Shown here: one piece after another, positions 34,501 to 45,904 of the stretch
How the letters are laid out: the number at the start of each line of letters is the position of its first letter
How positions within the stretch are numbered: the stretch's first letter is position 1
Assembly: GCF_007655135.1 (NCBI RefSeq)
Contig: NC_045128.1
Span: forward strand, 19,624,811 to 19,688,810
Direction: 5' to 3'
Length of the DNA: 64,000 nt
Origin: Punica granatum
Lineage: Eukaryota; Streptophyta; Magnoliopsida; Myrtales; Lythraceae
The notes under the pieces: generated by a model
Database searches by the model: none
The model's input: only the letters and a program-made list of their open reading frames with translations
What the model was told of the DNA's origin: nothing
Position numbers and translations under genes: made by a program

Positions 34501-36369
34501 GCAGATCTAGACGTCCGTGGACAAACCCGAATGTGCCAAGCCCTAGATGAACCCGAGACAGTGAGAGAAAGTTCGGTGTAAGAGCAAATAACCCGGTAAG
34601 AGAAGAAACGATGAAACGGTGGTTGTGCACGGTGGATCGACCCTCGGATCGTGACCACCTCTTCACGAGAGAGGATGAGGGTTGTGAGGAACCCTTTGAA
34701 TGTGATGGCACGACTCGGCAAAGTCGTGGGAGGAATCGGCATGTCGTTGAAGTCCGGGTGTGCGCGGTATCGGTCTAGAGACCCGATTCTTCTTGCGGCT
34801 GGAACGTGACGATGTAGGCCTCAAACGGGAATTCTAAGCCCGGAAATGAACTTAGGGGGTGGGAAATATGTACACTAGGAAGTTTCGTGGCTTTTGGCTT
34901 AAGTCGGGTCGAGTGGTTATCGGAATACCGGGTGGTTTTCCGGTGGTTTCGGCCAGTTTTAGCCTTGGCACGGGCTAGACGAGCTGAAGGAGAGGGTTGG
35001 AGTTTGAGAGAATTCTTGAGAGAAGTTGGCTTGAGAGAGAGTGAGAATCAAGAAGTGATTAGCTTAATGATGGATGGGGCTTTATAGGCTAGGCTAATGG
35101 CCCGGTTAAGTGAAATTAATTGCGGTTATGGCATGCTTAGGGGGCTGCCGAATTTTGAAGAAGGGATTAGGGAGGGGAAATGGTCACTTAGAGTGTAGGG
35201 GAAGCAAGAGGGAGAGTGATGGGAGGTGATAGATGTGAGTGTGTGTAAGAGAAAATTTGAATTTGTGGAGGGGAATGCATGGAGCCGCTTGCCATAGGGT
35301 TGAGCCGTGGCTCATTGCGGCTGAGCCGAACTTGAGGGGTTGAGCCGTGGCTTAGGGTTGAGCCGCGGCTTGGTGGCTTGGCTTGGCTGAGCTGTGGGTC
35401 CCATTCGATTAAGAGAAAAGCCGAAAAAAGCTTGAGACTCGATTGAACGCGCGTCCGATCTCCGATGCCCAATTAATTGATTGATTTGGAACGCTTGAAC
35501 GAAGAGGATTTGAAGGAGCCTAATATCGCCATGCATCGTGCGAACGAACGTTCGGGTGACTCGGCGCCTCGAGAGCCGGTTTCCCCCTGTTCGGAAGTTC
35601 GGAGTGGAGTTGGATGCCCCCGGTCCTCGATTACTCTTTGTGCATCTCAATATTCGTCTCGGTGACCCTTTTAGCCTCGTGGGAGATTGTTGGCTCGTCG
35701 TCCCTGGTCGAAGACTGTTGGCCCGGGATGACCTAGGGAATTGTGATCGGTGTCTTCTCAGTGCTCTCTGAATGTCTCGAGGTGTTCGGGAATCGTTGCG
35801 ATCTCTGTTTTCCGTGAACGTGCCCCGAAGGTCCGTCGGGAGACGTTTGTGGCTACTGAAACGTCCCTCGGGAGACCAAGTCGAATTCCGAAAGGTCATC
35901 TGAAGCTCGTTCCCCGACCCTGGTGGTCCCTAGGTACCTGTAGGCCCATTTCCGGGTGCCGTTTACTTGTCAGTGGGTCAGGCCTCCTGGGACCCCGTTA
36001 GAAAAGGCGTCTGTGAGGGATCAAGGTGTCCCGGCTTAAGCAAGATGTCTCCGGAGCGCGCTCGGATGTGTCGTTGGTCACTTTGGCACTGAGAGGGATT
36101 TTTAGAGTCCCATATTGGGCACCTTTCGGTGCTTCGGTGACTCGGTGATGAATTGTGCCACAATGCCAGCTCAGTCGTTTTCGGGATTCCTTGTTTGTCT
36201 GTTCTTCTGATGGCTCTTCTCCGCCTTTCTCGGTGGCCCAGGCTTTTCTTCCGCAATCCATGACTTTGTGCCTGCCTACTTGCCTCCGGTTTCCCGATGG
36301 TGAATAGTGTCCCGAGCTTTGGTCGGAAGTCCTCCGTTGGAGCCGGTGGACCAAAATGGGGTGCTGACA
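31583..36369 (-). repeat. 5' LTR of E2 (mosaic B-family LTR, 4787 bp)
   Basis: On the minus strand it starts TGTCAGCACCCC at 36369 and ends GGGTGCGCACA at 31583, next to the PBS. It has two parts. 31583 to about 33009 is almost identical to the left E2 LTR. From 33039 on it is a different subtype, in places closer to the E1 LTR (ACTCAAGTCAT, GTGTTACGT). The junction carries a 29-bp repeat of sequence lying about 58 bp to its left and lacks about 215 bp present in the left LTR. Confidence 0.82.
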
Positions 36370-37249
36370 CGGGTCATGATTGACAATGGGTCCGCCCTCA
36401 ACGTTTGCCCGGTGACCACCCTGAAACAGATGAACGTGGACCTAAATCGAGTCCGCCCGAGCAAAACAGCGGTCCGAGCCTTTGACGGCTCACGCAGGGA
36501 GGTGAACGGGGAGATCGACCTCCTCATAGATGTTGGCCCGTGCCCATTCAGCATCACATTCCAAGTGCTCGACATCACGAATGCGTTCAGCCTGTTGCTC
36601 GGGAGGCCCTGGATCCACTTTGCCGGCGCCGTCCCCTCTTCTCTGCACCAAAGGCTGAAGTTCATCGTCTAAGAGAAGCTCATTACGGTGAAGGGAGAGG
36701 AGGACTACGCCATCTACAAGGAGACGACACTGCCCTATATTAGCGTCGGGGACGATGAAAACCTCCCATTCCACTCATTCGAAACCATCTCCGTCATCCG
36801 GGACTACGGAGAAAGTGGACCGTCCCGTGCTGACCGCATGATAGGAAAGGTTCTCCTGCGCAACAATTACATCCCCGGCACCGGCCTCGGGGCGCGCGGA
36901 CAAAGGATCAGCCGCCCTATTGAAGTCGAAGAGTACAAGCACAGGAGGGAACTCGGCTTTCGGCCCTCCTGTCATGAATTCATCGAAGCTCGCAGGGGCC
37001 ACCACCTTCATCGCCTCGCCGCACACTACGAGAGGCTCAACAGGGGCTCTCCAGTCCCCCCGCTATCGCACTCCTTCCCCGGGCCTTCACACACCATTGG
37101 GGGCACCCTTGACAGCCCTTCCTCGGACTCTGACGACACTCCTGCCGCTCCGTCAGCCCTTCAGGGGTTCACATCCTCTTGGCGCAGGAAAATGAGGAGC
37201 TTGGCAACTGGACCTCAGTCCCGCGCTACTCGGCTGTGATTGCCGATGT
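36370..37249 (+). pseudogene. 3' part of gag-pro of E4
   Basis: It holds the protease active site DNGSALN at about 36387, the FSLLLGRPWIH flap region near 36588, and the conserved tail ending in IADV. TAA at 36670-36672 replaces a Glu codon of E3. A frameshift near 37160 puts the last part out of frame compared with E3. Its final GTGTAAG is the splice donor. Confidence 0.8.
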
Positions 37250-37462
37250 GTAAGGCTTATCCATGTATAAGATGTGCCCCGCGTGTCGGCATAAGCCATA
37301 CGCCACACGACGGGAGAGGGGTTTCTATTATGGCTTCATATCTACCTTATCAATGAAATCTCCCACGCATTTTTTGAATTCCCATGCGTTTTATCCCCTC
37401 CTCTTATTCTCTATTTCGTAGCGTTATGAATATTTTCTAAGACAATTCTTTCGAATTTCCAG
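37250..37462 (+). other. Ogre-type intron of E4
   Basis: The donor is CGATGT|GTAAGG, the acceptor GAATTTCCAG|GCTCCACTCG, and the length 213 bp. Splicing leads in frame into the RT exon. An AAGCCAT/ATGGCTT inverted pair lies at about 37293 and 37330. Confidence 0.75.
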
Positions 37463-40250
37463 GCTCCACTCGAATCCAAATCCTCGACACTTCGATTCGA
37501 ACCTATTCCAAGAGCACCTCGGTGAGCCCCAACCCGTATACTTTGGGGAAGGGCTCCCCGAGGACAGTCAAATACCCAAGATAGAAGAGAGTTTGCGTCG
37601 CCTCGAGGACCATCAAATCACTTCGATCGAGCCAACAGAGGAGATCAACGTGGGCACCGAAGAAGAGCCCCGCACCTTGAAGATCGGGACAGCCCTCGAC
37701 CCTACGCAGCGAACCCGGATGATCGACTTCCTGAAGGAATACCAAGAAGTCTTCGCCTGGTCTTATGCCGACATGCCTGGCTTAGACCCCTCAATAGTCG
37801 AGCACTTCCTTCCTCTCGACACTGAGAAATTCCCGCCCAAGCGGTAACAGTTACGACGACAGCGAGCTAGCCTTCTCCTCCGCATCAAGGAAGAAGTCGT
37901 TAAGCAGATCAATGCGGGGTTCCTCGAAGTCTGCAACTATTCCGAATGGGTGGCGAGCATTGTGCCGGTAGAAAAGAAGGATGGAAGGGTCCGAGTTTGC
38001 GTCGACTACCGAGACCTCAACAAAGCTAGCCCTAAGGACAATTTCCCCCTACTGCACATCGACGTCCTAGTCGACAATACGGCACGCCACGCCCAGTTCT
38101 CTTTCATGGACGGCTTCTCCGGATACAATCAAATTCGGATGGCCGAAAAAGACAAGCTCAAGATGACGTTCAGCACGATGTGGGGAACCTTTTGCTACCG
38201 TGTTATGCCTTTCGGCCTCAAGAATGCAGGGGCAACTTATCAAAGGGCTATGGTCACACTATTCCACGACATGATGCACAAAGAAGTCGAGGTATACGTC
38301 GATGACATGATCGCCAAGTCCAAAGAGGGGGAAGACCACCTTGTCAATCTGAAGCGCCTTTTTGATCGCCTGAGAGAATACAAGCTCCGACTCAATCCGG
38401 CAAAATGCACATTTGGTGCTCGATCAGGAAAGCTGCTAGGGTTCGTGGTCAGTGAGCACGGCATCGAAGTGGATCCGAACAAAGTCAAGGCAATCAAGGA
38501 GCTTCCCCTGCCATCGACGGTTCGGGAGGTACGCGGCTTCTTGGGGTGGTTGAATTACATCGCGCGCTTCATTGCAAATCTCACGGATAAGTGTCAGCCG
38601 TTCTTTCGCCTGCTCCGCAAGAATGCAGCGATGGAGTGGGACCACGAGTGTCAGAAGGCCTTCGACACCATCAAGGCCTACCTAATTCGGTCGCCGATAT
38701 TGGTACCACCCGTGCCGAATCGACCCCTCATTTTATACCTCACGGTGCGCCGACAGTCCTTAGGGTGCATGCTAGGGCAAGAAGACGAGTCGACGCGCAC
38801 GGAAAGGGCGATATACTACTTGAGCAAGAAGTTCACTGAGGGGGAGTCCAATTATCCGGAAATCGAGAAGATGTGTTGCGCGTTGGTATGGGTCATGCAG
38901 AGGCTCCGACAGTACACGCTCTATCACACGATCCGCTTGCTGTCAAAAGCGGACCCCCTGCGGTATTTGCTCGACAACCCCTCCTCCATGAGAAACATCG
39001 CAAAATGGCGCTGTCAACTGACGGAATACGACATAGAGTATGTGCCTCGCACGTCCGTCAAGGGGCAAGCGATTGCCGACCACCTAGCAGAATTCCCGAT
39101 CAACGACGACACGCCGATTAACACGGACTTCCCGGATGAAGGAATCCTCCAGATGGACGAAGAGAAAGAGGAGCCAACGTGGAAGATGTACTTTGACGGG
39201 GCCGTCAATTCCATGGGATCAGGAGTTGGGGTAGTTTTAATATCCCCGGACGGGCGCCATTACCCGGTCGCCGTGAAAGTAGATTTCTCCTGTACCAACA
39301 ACGTGGTCGAGTACGAGGCATGCATCCTCGGTTTGCAAGCGGCGATCGATTTCAAGGTGAAGGAGTTAGAGGTATTCGGTGACTCCATGCTCATAATCTT
39401 CCAAACGCTGGGGCAGTGGAAGACGAAAGACGCGAAGTTAGTCCCATACCATGAGTATCTTGAGGAGTTGGCGAAGAACTTCGAGAAGATCTCATTCACT
39501 TACACTCCACGCGCGAAGAATCAGTTCGCGGACGAACTCGCAACACTCGCATCTATGGCGAGTATCTTAGAGGGGACCATCATAGAACCTCTCGAAATCG
39601 AAGTGGCCAAAGGCCCGGCCCACTGCAACGCGATTGAGGCGTCCGGAGCGAAGCCGTGGTATGAAGACATCAAGAACTTCTTGCAAACGGGCCAATATCC
39701 CCCATTCGCCGATCGCCGCGATCAAAAGACAGTCAGACCCCTCCCGATGCATTACTTTCTGAGCGGCGAGATACTATACCGCCGCTCCTTTGATTCCACG
39801 CTCCTCCGGTGCATCGACCAACACGAATCACGGCGTCTTATGGAAGAAGTGCACGGATGAAATTGTGGACCTCATATGAATGGCCTCATGCTCGCTAAGA
39901 AGATTATGCGCTTAGGCTATTATTAGTCCACCATGGAGACTGATTGTGTAAAGTATGTTAGGCATTGCCACCGATGCCAAGTTTACGCCGATCAGATCAA
40001 GGCGCCGCCCAATGAGCTACGCCCTATGACAGCCCCGTGGCCCTTCTCAATGTGGGGAATGGATGTGATTGGCTCGATCAACCCCAAAGCGTCTAACGGA
40101 CACATGTTCATCCTGGTGGCGATTGACTACTTCACCAAGTGGATCGAGGCTATCACTCTCGCGTCGGTCACCGCGAAAGCCGTGGCTCGTTTTCTCAGAC
40201 GTGACGTCATTGCCCGGTACGGGGTCCTTGCGACGATTCTCACGGACAAC
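37463..40250 (+). pseudogene. pol: pol of E4: RT, dual RNase H, truncated integrase
   Basis: The spliced frame is open from 37463 to a TAA at 37845-37847 (CAA to TAA). It resumes at 37848 and is open to 39860. RT motifs are VCVDYRDLNKA, MPFGLKNAGATYQRAM and YVDDMI near 38300. The degenerate RNase H (LYLTVRRQSLGCML) and the archaeal-type RNase H (MYFDGAVNSMGSGVG, VEYEACILGLQAA, FGDSML) follow. Integrase starts after FADRRDQKT, has stops at 39858-39860 and 39925-39927, keeps the HCHRCQ finger and GMDVIG, and is cut at the second catalytic Asp (TDN) by the E3 LTR. Confidence 0.85.
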
Positions 40251-43200
40251 TGTCAGCACCCCATTTTGGCCCACCGGCTTCCCACACAAGAATCCCCAAC
40301 CGAAGCTCGGGACACTATTCGTCACCCGGCGATCAGAGGCAAATAGGCGGACACGGGGTCATGAGCAACGGGAGAAGAGCACGATCCAGTGAGAAAAGCA
40401 GAGGAAAGCCATCGGAAGAACGAACGAACAGGGAATCCCCGAAACGACGGAGCTGACACTATGGCACTATTCATCACTGAGTCACCGAAGCACCGAAAGG
40501 TGCCCAATATGGGGCTCCAAAAATCCCTCTCAGTGCCAAAGTGACCAACGACACGTCCGGGCACATCTCCGGGGCATCCTGCTTAAGCCGGGACACCCCG
40601 ATCCCCCCACGGACGCCTTTTCTGACAGAGCTCCCGGGGCTCGCTCCACTGACAAGCAAACGGCCCCTCAAAACGGGCCTACAGGCACTCAGGGACCACC
40701 AGGGTCGGGGGACAAGCTTCAGACAACCTTCCGGAACTCGACTCGGTTTCCCGAAGTACGTTTCAGTGGTCACGAACGTCTCCCGGCTAGCCTTCGGGGT
40801 ATTTCCACGGAAAACAAAGATCACAATGATCTCCGAGCACCCCACGACCATCCCCGAGTGCCTCGAGACATTCAGGGAACATTGAAAATCCCGGTCAAAA
40901 GTCCCTAGGTCTTCCCGGGCCAATGGTCCCCGACCGAGAACGACGAGCCAACGATCCTCTACGGGGAAAAAGGACCGCCAAAATGAATGTTGGGATGCAT
41001 AAAGAGCAATCGGGGACCAAGGGACACTAAACTCCGTTCCGAATGTCCAAAAAGGGCAAAACCGACTCTCGAGGCACCGAGTCGCCCGAACGTTCGTTCA
41101 CACGACGCATGGCGATATTAGGCTCATTCAAACCCTCATCATTCAAGCATTCTAAATCTTCAAATTAATCGGACATCGGAGATCGGACGCGTGTTCAATC
41201 AAGTTTCAAGCGTTTCCCGGCTTTTCTCTCAATCGAATGGGACCCACAGCCTAGCCAAGCCAAGCCATCAAGCCGCGGCTCAACCCCAAGCCACGGCTCA
41301 ACCCTCAGCTCTGATTGGACGGCCCAAGCCGCGGCTCCCCCTCCCATGGCCGGCGGCTCCAAGGCTTCTCCTCCACACAATTTGAATTTTTGGCTCTTAC
41401 ACCCATCACTTCCTCTTACACACTTACATCCATCACACCCATCACTCTCCTTTGCCTTCCCCTACACTCAACATGACTTCTTCCCCATCTTAATCCCTCT
41501 TAGAATTTTCGGCAGCCCACATTAGGGCCTCAAACTGCAATTAACTTCCTCTAACCGAACCATTAGAGCCTCCTATAAGTTCCCTAGCATCATTAGCTCT
41601 AATCACTTCTTCATTCTCACTCTCTCTCAAGCCACTCTCTCTCAAGAATCCTCTCAAACCCTAGCCCACTCCCACAGCTCGTGCGACCCCTTGCCAAGGC
41701 CGAAACCGGCCGGAACCGCCGGTAAACCACCCGGTATTCCGGTAACCACCCGACCCGACTTAAGTCAAAAATCACCAAACTCCCTAGGCCACACATTTTC
41801 CACCCCCTAAGTCCATTTCCGGGCTTTGATTTTCGATTTGAGGCTTTCTACATCACGTTCCAGCCGTGAAGAGAGTCGGGCCCCGAGACCCCCTAGCCGT
41901 GCACATCGAGCCTCTTGACGCGCCATTTCTTCTCATGACGTCGGCGAGTCGTGCCATCACGTTCAAAGGGTTCCTCACAACCCTCACCCTCCCCAGTGAA
42001 GAGTTGGTCACGGTCCGAGGGCCGATCAACCATGCACAACCACCGTTTCACCCGTTTCTCCTTTACCGGGTTCGCTCGACTTTTACCGAACTTTATCTCA
42101 CATTTTTGGGTTTGTTCAGGCCTTGGTACGTTCGGGTCTGCCCATGGTCATCTAGATCCGTCTCTTAGGAGTCCAACGAACCCGACCTTGCACTGTGCCG
42201 TGCTCGGAGCTCGCATGCCGACCCGTTTTTCCACAGACTGCCGCGGCTGCCAACATCCGGGTCACCCACCCGTAGCCCTCCATCTGAGTCTTGCGACTCC
42301 CACGGCCACTTCCCCGACTCTTTTCCTCGTATATCGGGGCTAGGTAACGTCCCTCTACAACTTATAAGAGCTAGGATCTTCGATGTTTGTTTGTATGAAA
42401 TGATAACGTGACTTAGAAAACTGGAACACATGAAAGTTGTCGTTTTTTCCTTTAGATCCGTGACTCCCATGCACCCCCATGCAACGTGCGTCCGCTATTG
42501 TCGTCCGTATGTTTATCCCGTGTTCGTATGATGCATGAGTTTGTATGCCATGGTAGGAGGTGGCTTGGATCCGGGTGGGAGAGACTTCCTAGGCCGCGGT
42601 GGAGCCAAGGGACTCACGGCATAGTCTCAAGGGAGAGACCCGTGAGCTCCCTTGGCTCGTCCATGGCTAGGACGGTCTCTCTCCCCTCGAAACGAGCCGA
42701 TTCCTACATATTTTTATCGATAACCGCACGTAGAACGTCATGCATGAAGGGAGGAGACCCGACTCGGGGCCGGAGAGAACCTCTCGATCCGTGTGAGCCA
42801 TGGAAGCTCACAGCCTCCCTTGAAGGGCGTGGCTGAGAGCTTCCTTAGACCCCACGGGTCTGGAGAATTTTCTCCCACCTCGAGACGAGCCGACTCCCGT
42901 GTTTTATCCGTTTAAGTTATTAGTCGAGACAATGTCGTCCTTATTGTTTCCCGTTTGAATAACCCGTTAGTATGCGTTGTATGACTTTATGTGGTTATGG
43001 TTATAATGGTGTCGAGATAACTAAACTTGCATCATTGTTTTGATTGATATATTGTGAATATAAGAAATGATTGAAACCGGTGTAAGAGGCCGTCCGAGAC
43101 ACGAGGACGAGTCATGGAGGTATTCGGTCATCTCCCTAGGGATGTGGCCGAATGTCCCCATGACTTTCCTTGAGTCTAGACCGGCCTCTTCATCTGCTTG

Positions 43201-45295
43201 GGAATCGGTTCTTAAAATTGTTTTGCAATTATATTTGTCGTTTGATTATCAATTATACATCAATTATCCCTTAGATGTGTTATTTTCAAGTAAACACCTA
43301 CTAAACCCGTTAGTTGCGATGTAAGTTTATGAACGTCAAATAATTTCATAAACGGGAAATGGGACGTGCCACTCGATTAAATAAATCACTCGGACTAAAT
43401 AATTGGGTTAATTGATCCTTAATTCGTAAACGCATCGAAGATTCATGGAACGGCGTGAATGCCCTTTTCCACTAAAAAATCACAATTTCCAAATACCGAG
43501 CCGCGTAACACGAATAGAATTGATGTCTAGCGAGTACTCACGTGCCGTGACTCAAGTCCGGGCCCAATTTGAGGTGGCCCGAGTCGTGGCACGAGAGTCC
43601 TTCTTAGACTCCTTCGTGTGACGCGATCTCCCATTTATACACGAACATTGTCATTTTATCATCCAAGGGCATAATCGTCATTCCGTGATTCACCGATACC
43701 CTAGGCGTTAGGGAGTTGGAAACGCTTTGATCTATGAACGAAAAAGGGCAACCCGTTCGGATACGAGTTTCATTCGCACGGCCCATTCCGCTCACTTTCA
43801 GTGTTTCTATCTTCCTATCGTAGATTCGGTGGTGAACATTTCATTTCAGTTGCAAAACACGAAAAACCGTATTAATCATGCATTTGGCTTAATCAAACAT
43901 TAGACAATGGATAAGTGGAATGATAGATTCCAATCTAGAGTCAAAACACGAGTTTGGCTAATTCGGTGAAACCGCAGTGGCACTTAACTGAATAAGAGTC
44001 TTAAAACGAACACATACATGTAATCGGCTTAGAACACCTATCCTAATCCACCATCTATGTTTGCCTGGGTTAGATACATTGTTTGCTAACCAACCCCGGT
44101 TAATAACTGATTAAATCACGTACATTCGGCCCTAATACACAACTTGTCTGTATTCACCGATACTTATCAGTTGTTGTCTGTATTTCATCAGTTTTATCAG
44201 TTTTCTTCTGTTTTTTATTCTTGCTTTTTGCTGATTTGTCGCGATTCGGGCCCGAGCCCATAGGTTACGTGTTACACGGGGTCCAACGCCCCAAACCACC
44301 GAACACGAGGTCCAACACCTCCTAATTCACCGAGCGCGTGCAACCCGAGTGCGAAATGGGATCTAGCCTCGGTTCACCGTTACACTCCGAACACGGCCTA
44401 TGTGGAAGGCAATTTGGATTGGGCGTGTGAAACGGATCTAGATATCACCCGGGAACTCGATCGGCCCATCGGATACAGTGAGAATCGACCGGTTCTCCGA
44501 GAACCGTTGGATCGATCGGACCCGACCCCCGGCTCCTTGAGCCCGCGTTGCCTTAATTTACTTATCGGTTATTCAAAATACACGATGAGGCGGAGCAGAA
44601 TATTGGCCCAATGCAAACCGATCGGGTTCCATTTATTTCATTCAGTTGTATTTCGTAATTATTTGAGTGTACATTGTGAGGATCTTATTTGTATGTTTAT
44701 TCATGTACTTGTAAGGATCCCGGTCGGTGAGCAAGAGGTCTGAGTGTCGAGTCGGTTAAGTCGGTCTATCGTCACCAAGGGATGAGTAAGCTCGAATAAT
44801 CATGGTCTTGGTTCGCGCAGGGAATCGACCGTCACGGTCCGAAGAACTGTAACGCTAAGATAGCGAACCGATTCCTTGACTCACAAGCCTACTCATCCTT
44901 CGGATTCTTGGTCCAACTCAATCGATTCATCGGTTTTACGGTGTCAAAACGGGCGAGTCAAGTGTGACCCTAAATCACGCGATAAATAAACAAAATGGCA
45001 AGCCTAGCAAGCTAGAGTACCGAAAGGGCGTGTGGGATATATGCCCGCACGTAATAGAACCCCCGAATTCGGAATTTTCGGTTCCGTATGACCATTGCCT
45101 TAGCATTTAGGTGTACCCCGTACCCTTAGACCCGGGTAACTTGCCGGCCCTCGACCTTCGGGTCGTAAAATGGCAAGTGGCGACTCCTTCTCATGTGCGT
45201 CCTTCGCGCGTCCCCGGGAAGGTGGACACTCCCAAGCCGCGTTTGCTTAGGCGCGCGCATGCGTGCCCCGACGAGATTAAATTCGGGTGCGCACA
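40251..45295 (+). repeat. 5' LTR of E3 (B family, 5045 bp)
   Basis: Starts TGTCAGCACCCC and ends GGGTGCGCACA, followed by a PBS. This copy sets the LTR boundaries for the family. It contains the GC-rich AAGCCGCGGCT minisatellite (about 41250-41355) and several hairpin modules (about 42790-42845 and 43115-43160). No gene is visible in its 5 kb. Confidence 0.9.
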
Positions 45296-45298
45296 GCT

Positions 45299-45317
45299 TG
45301 GCGACTCCGCTGGGGAC
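45299..45317 (+). other. Primer-binding site of E3
   Basis: TGGCGACTCCGCTGGGGAC, 3 bp after the LTR end. The motif matches the Ogre PBS, which is assigned to tRNA-Arg. Confidence 0.82.
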
Positions 45318-45904
45318 ATCTAGAGGGTTCGGGCTCAATCCCGTTTGCTTGCTTGCTTGTTTAGTTACTGCTTTCCGTCATTTATCGCTTATCTATTTAC
45401 GCACATTTATTTCACGCATGCATTGCATATCATACTAGTTTCTTAGGTACCTTGTCCGACATCCCACGGGCACCAATATAGGAAGCTAGGTTAGTCAGAG
45501 GTTCCGAGTAAGGGAACGGATCGAGTCGGCTATGCCACCGAACCGGCCCCCAAAGATCCTCGCTCGATTTCAAGGAATTCACACCGTTGAGTCGGGAGCC
45601 CCCATCCCTAGTTAGCGGTTCCCCCAGTAGCACCGAAAACCATGCATACACAGGGACCGTCATGCTGGACCAATTTTTACCTCCATGCCGTCAACCGACC
45701 CAAAGTCGAGTCCTTGAGTCGGCCCATAGTTTTTTTTAGGGCGGGCATTTTTGTTGTTTTCGTAAGAAAGAGCGATGTATACTGTAAAGAACACAACTAT
45801 AGTTTATCTTTCTGCACTGCATGCATTTTTTTGAAAAAACTTAGGACATTACATTGATTTGATTCTAAAAACGTTAAGCCGGCATCTCCTCCATCTAGGT
45901 AAGG
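45318..45904 (+). other. 5' leader of E3
   Basis: Noncoding, about 590 bp, and conserved with the E2 and A leaders. It includes a T-rich run near 45730 and no conserved open frame. Confidence 0.6.

Larger units (their letters stand above)
14982..36369 (-). mobile_element. Element E2: full-length-looking Ogre retrotransposon, 21.4 kb
   Basis: Read on the minus strand it has a 5' LTR (36369-31583), PBS, ORF1, gag-pro, intron, RT/RNase H, integrase, a repeat-rich 3' UTR, PPT and 3' LTR (19971-14982). Every module is present but each is damaged. It has at least three frameshifts in gag-pro/pol and stops in ORF1 and integrase. The flanks do not share a target-site duplication: gtcat on the left, cgggt on the right. 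The left flank is E1 and the right flank is E4. Together with the mosaic 5' LTR this suggests that the two ends come from different insertions. Confidence 0.8.
36370..40250 (+). mobile_element. Element E4: internal Ogre fragment (protease to integrase)
   Basis: The fragment begins in the middle of the protease (RVMIDNGS) right after the E2 LTR and ends inside integrase (ILTDN) right before the E3 LTR. Both ends are exact LTR termini of other elements, so both were made by insertions. The missing 5' part of E4 does not lie left of E2, where E1 is found instead. Confidence 0.82.

Noticed and set aside
14982..36369. Simple insertion of E2 with target-site duplication
   Set aside because: Flanks differ (gtcat, cgggt) and lie in different elements of opposite orientation. 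A GTCAT two bases beyond the right edge position is part of the protease sequence (RVM) and does not abut the LTR.
36370..40250. E4 as the missing right half of element A
   Set aside because: E4 overlaps element A from protease through RNase H and so cannot continue it from 9068.
40251..45295. Host genes inside the long LTRs
   Set aside because: Open frames there are short, differ between LTR copies and show no recognisable domain.
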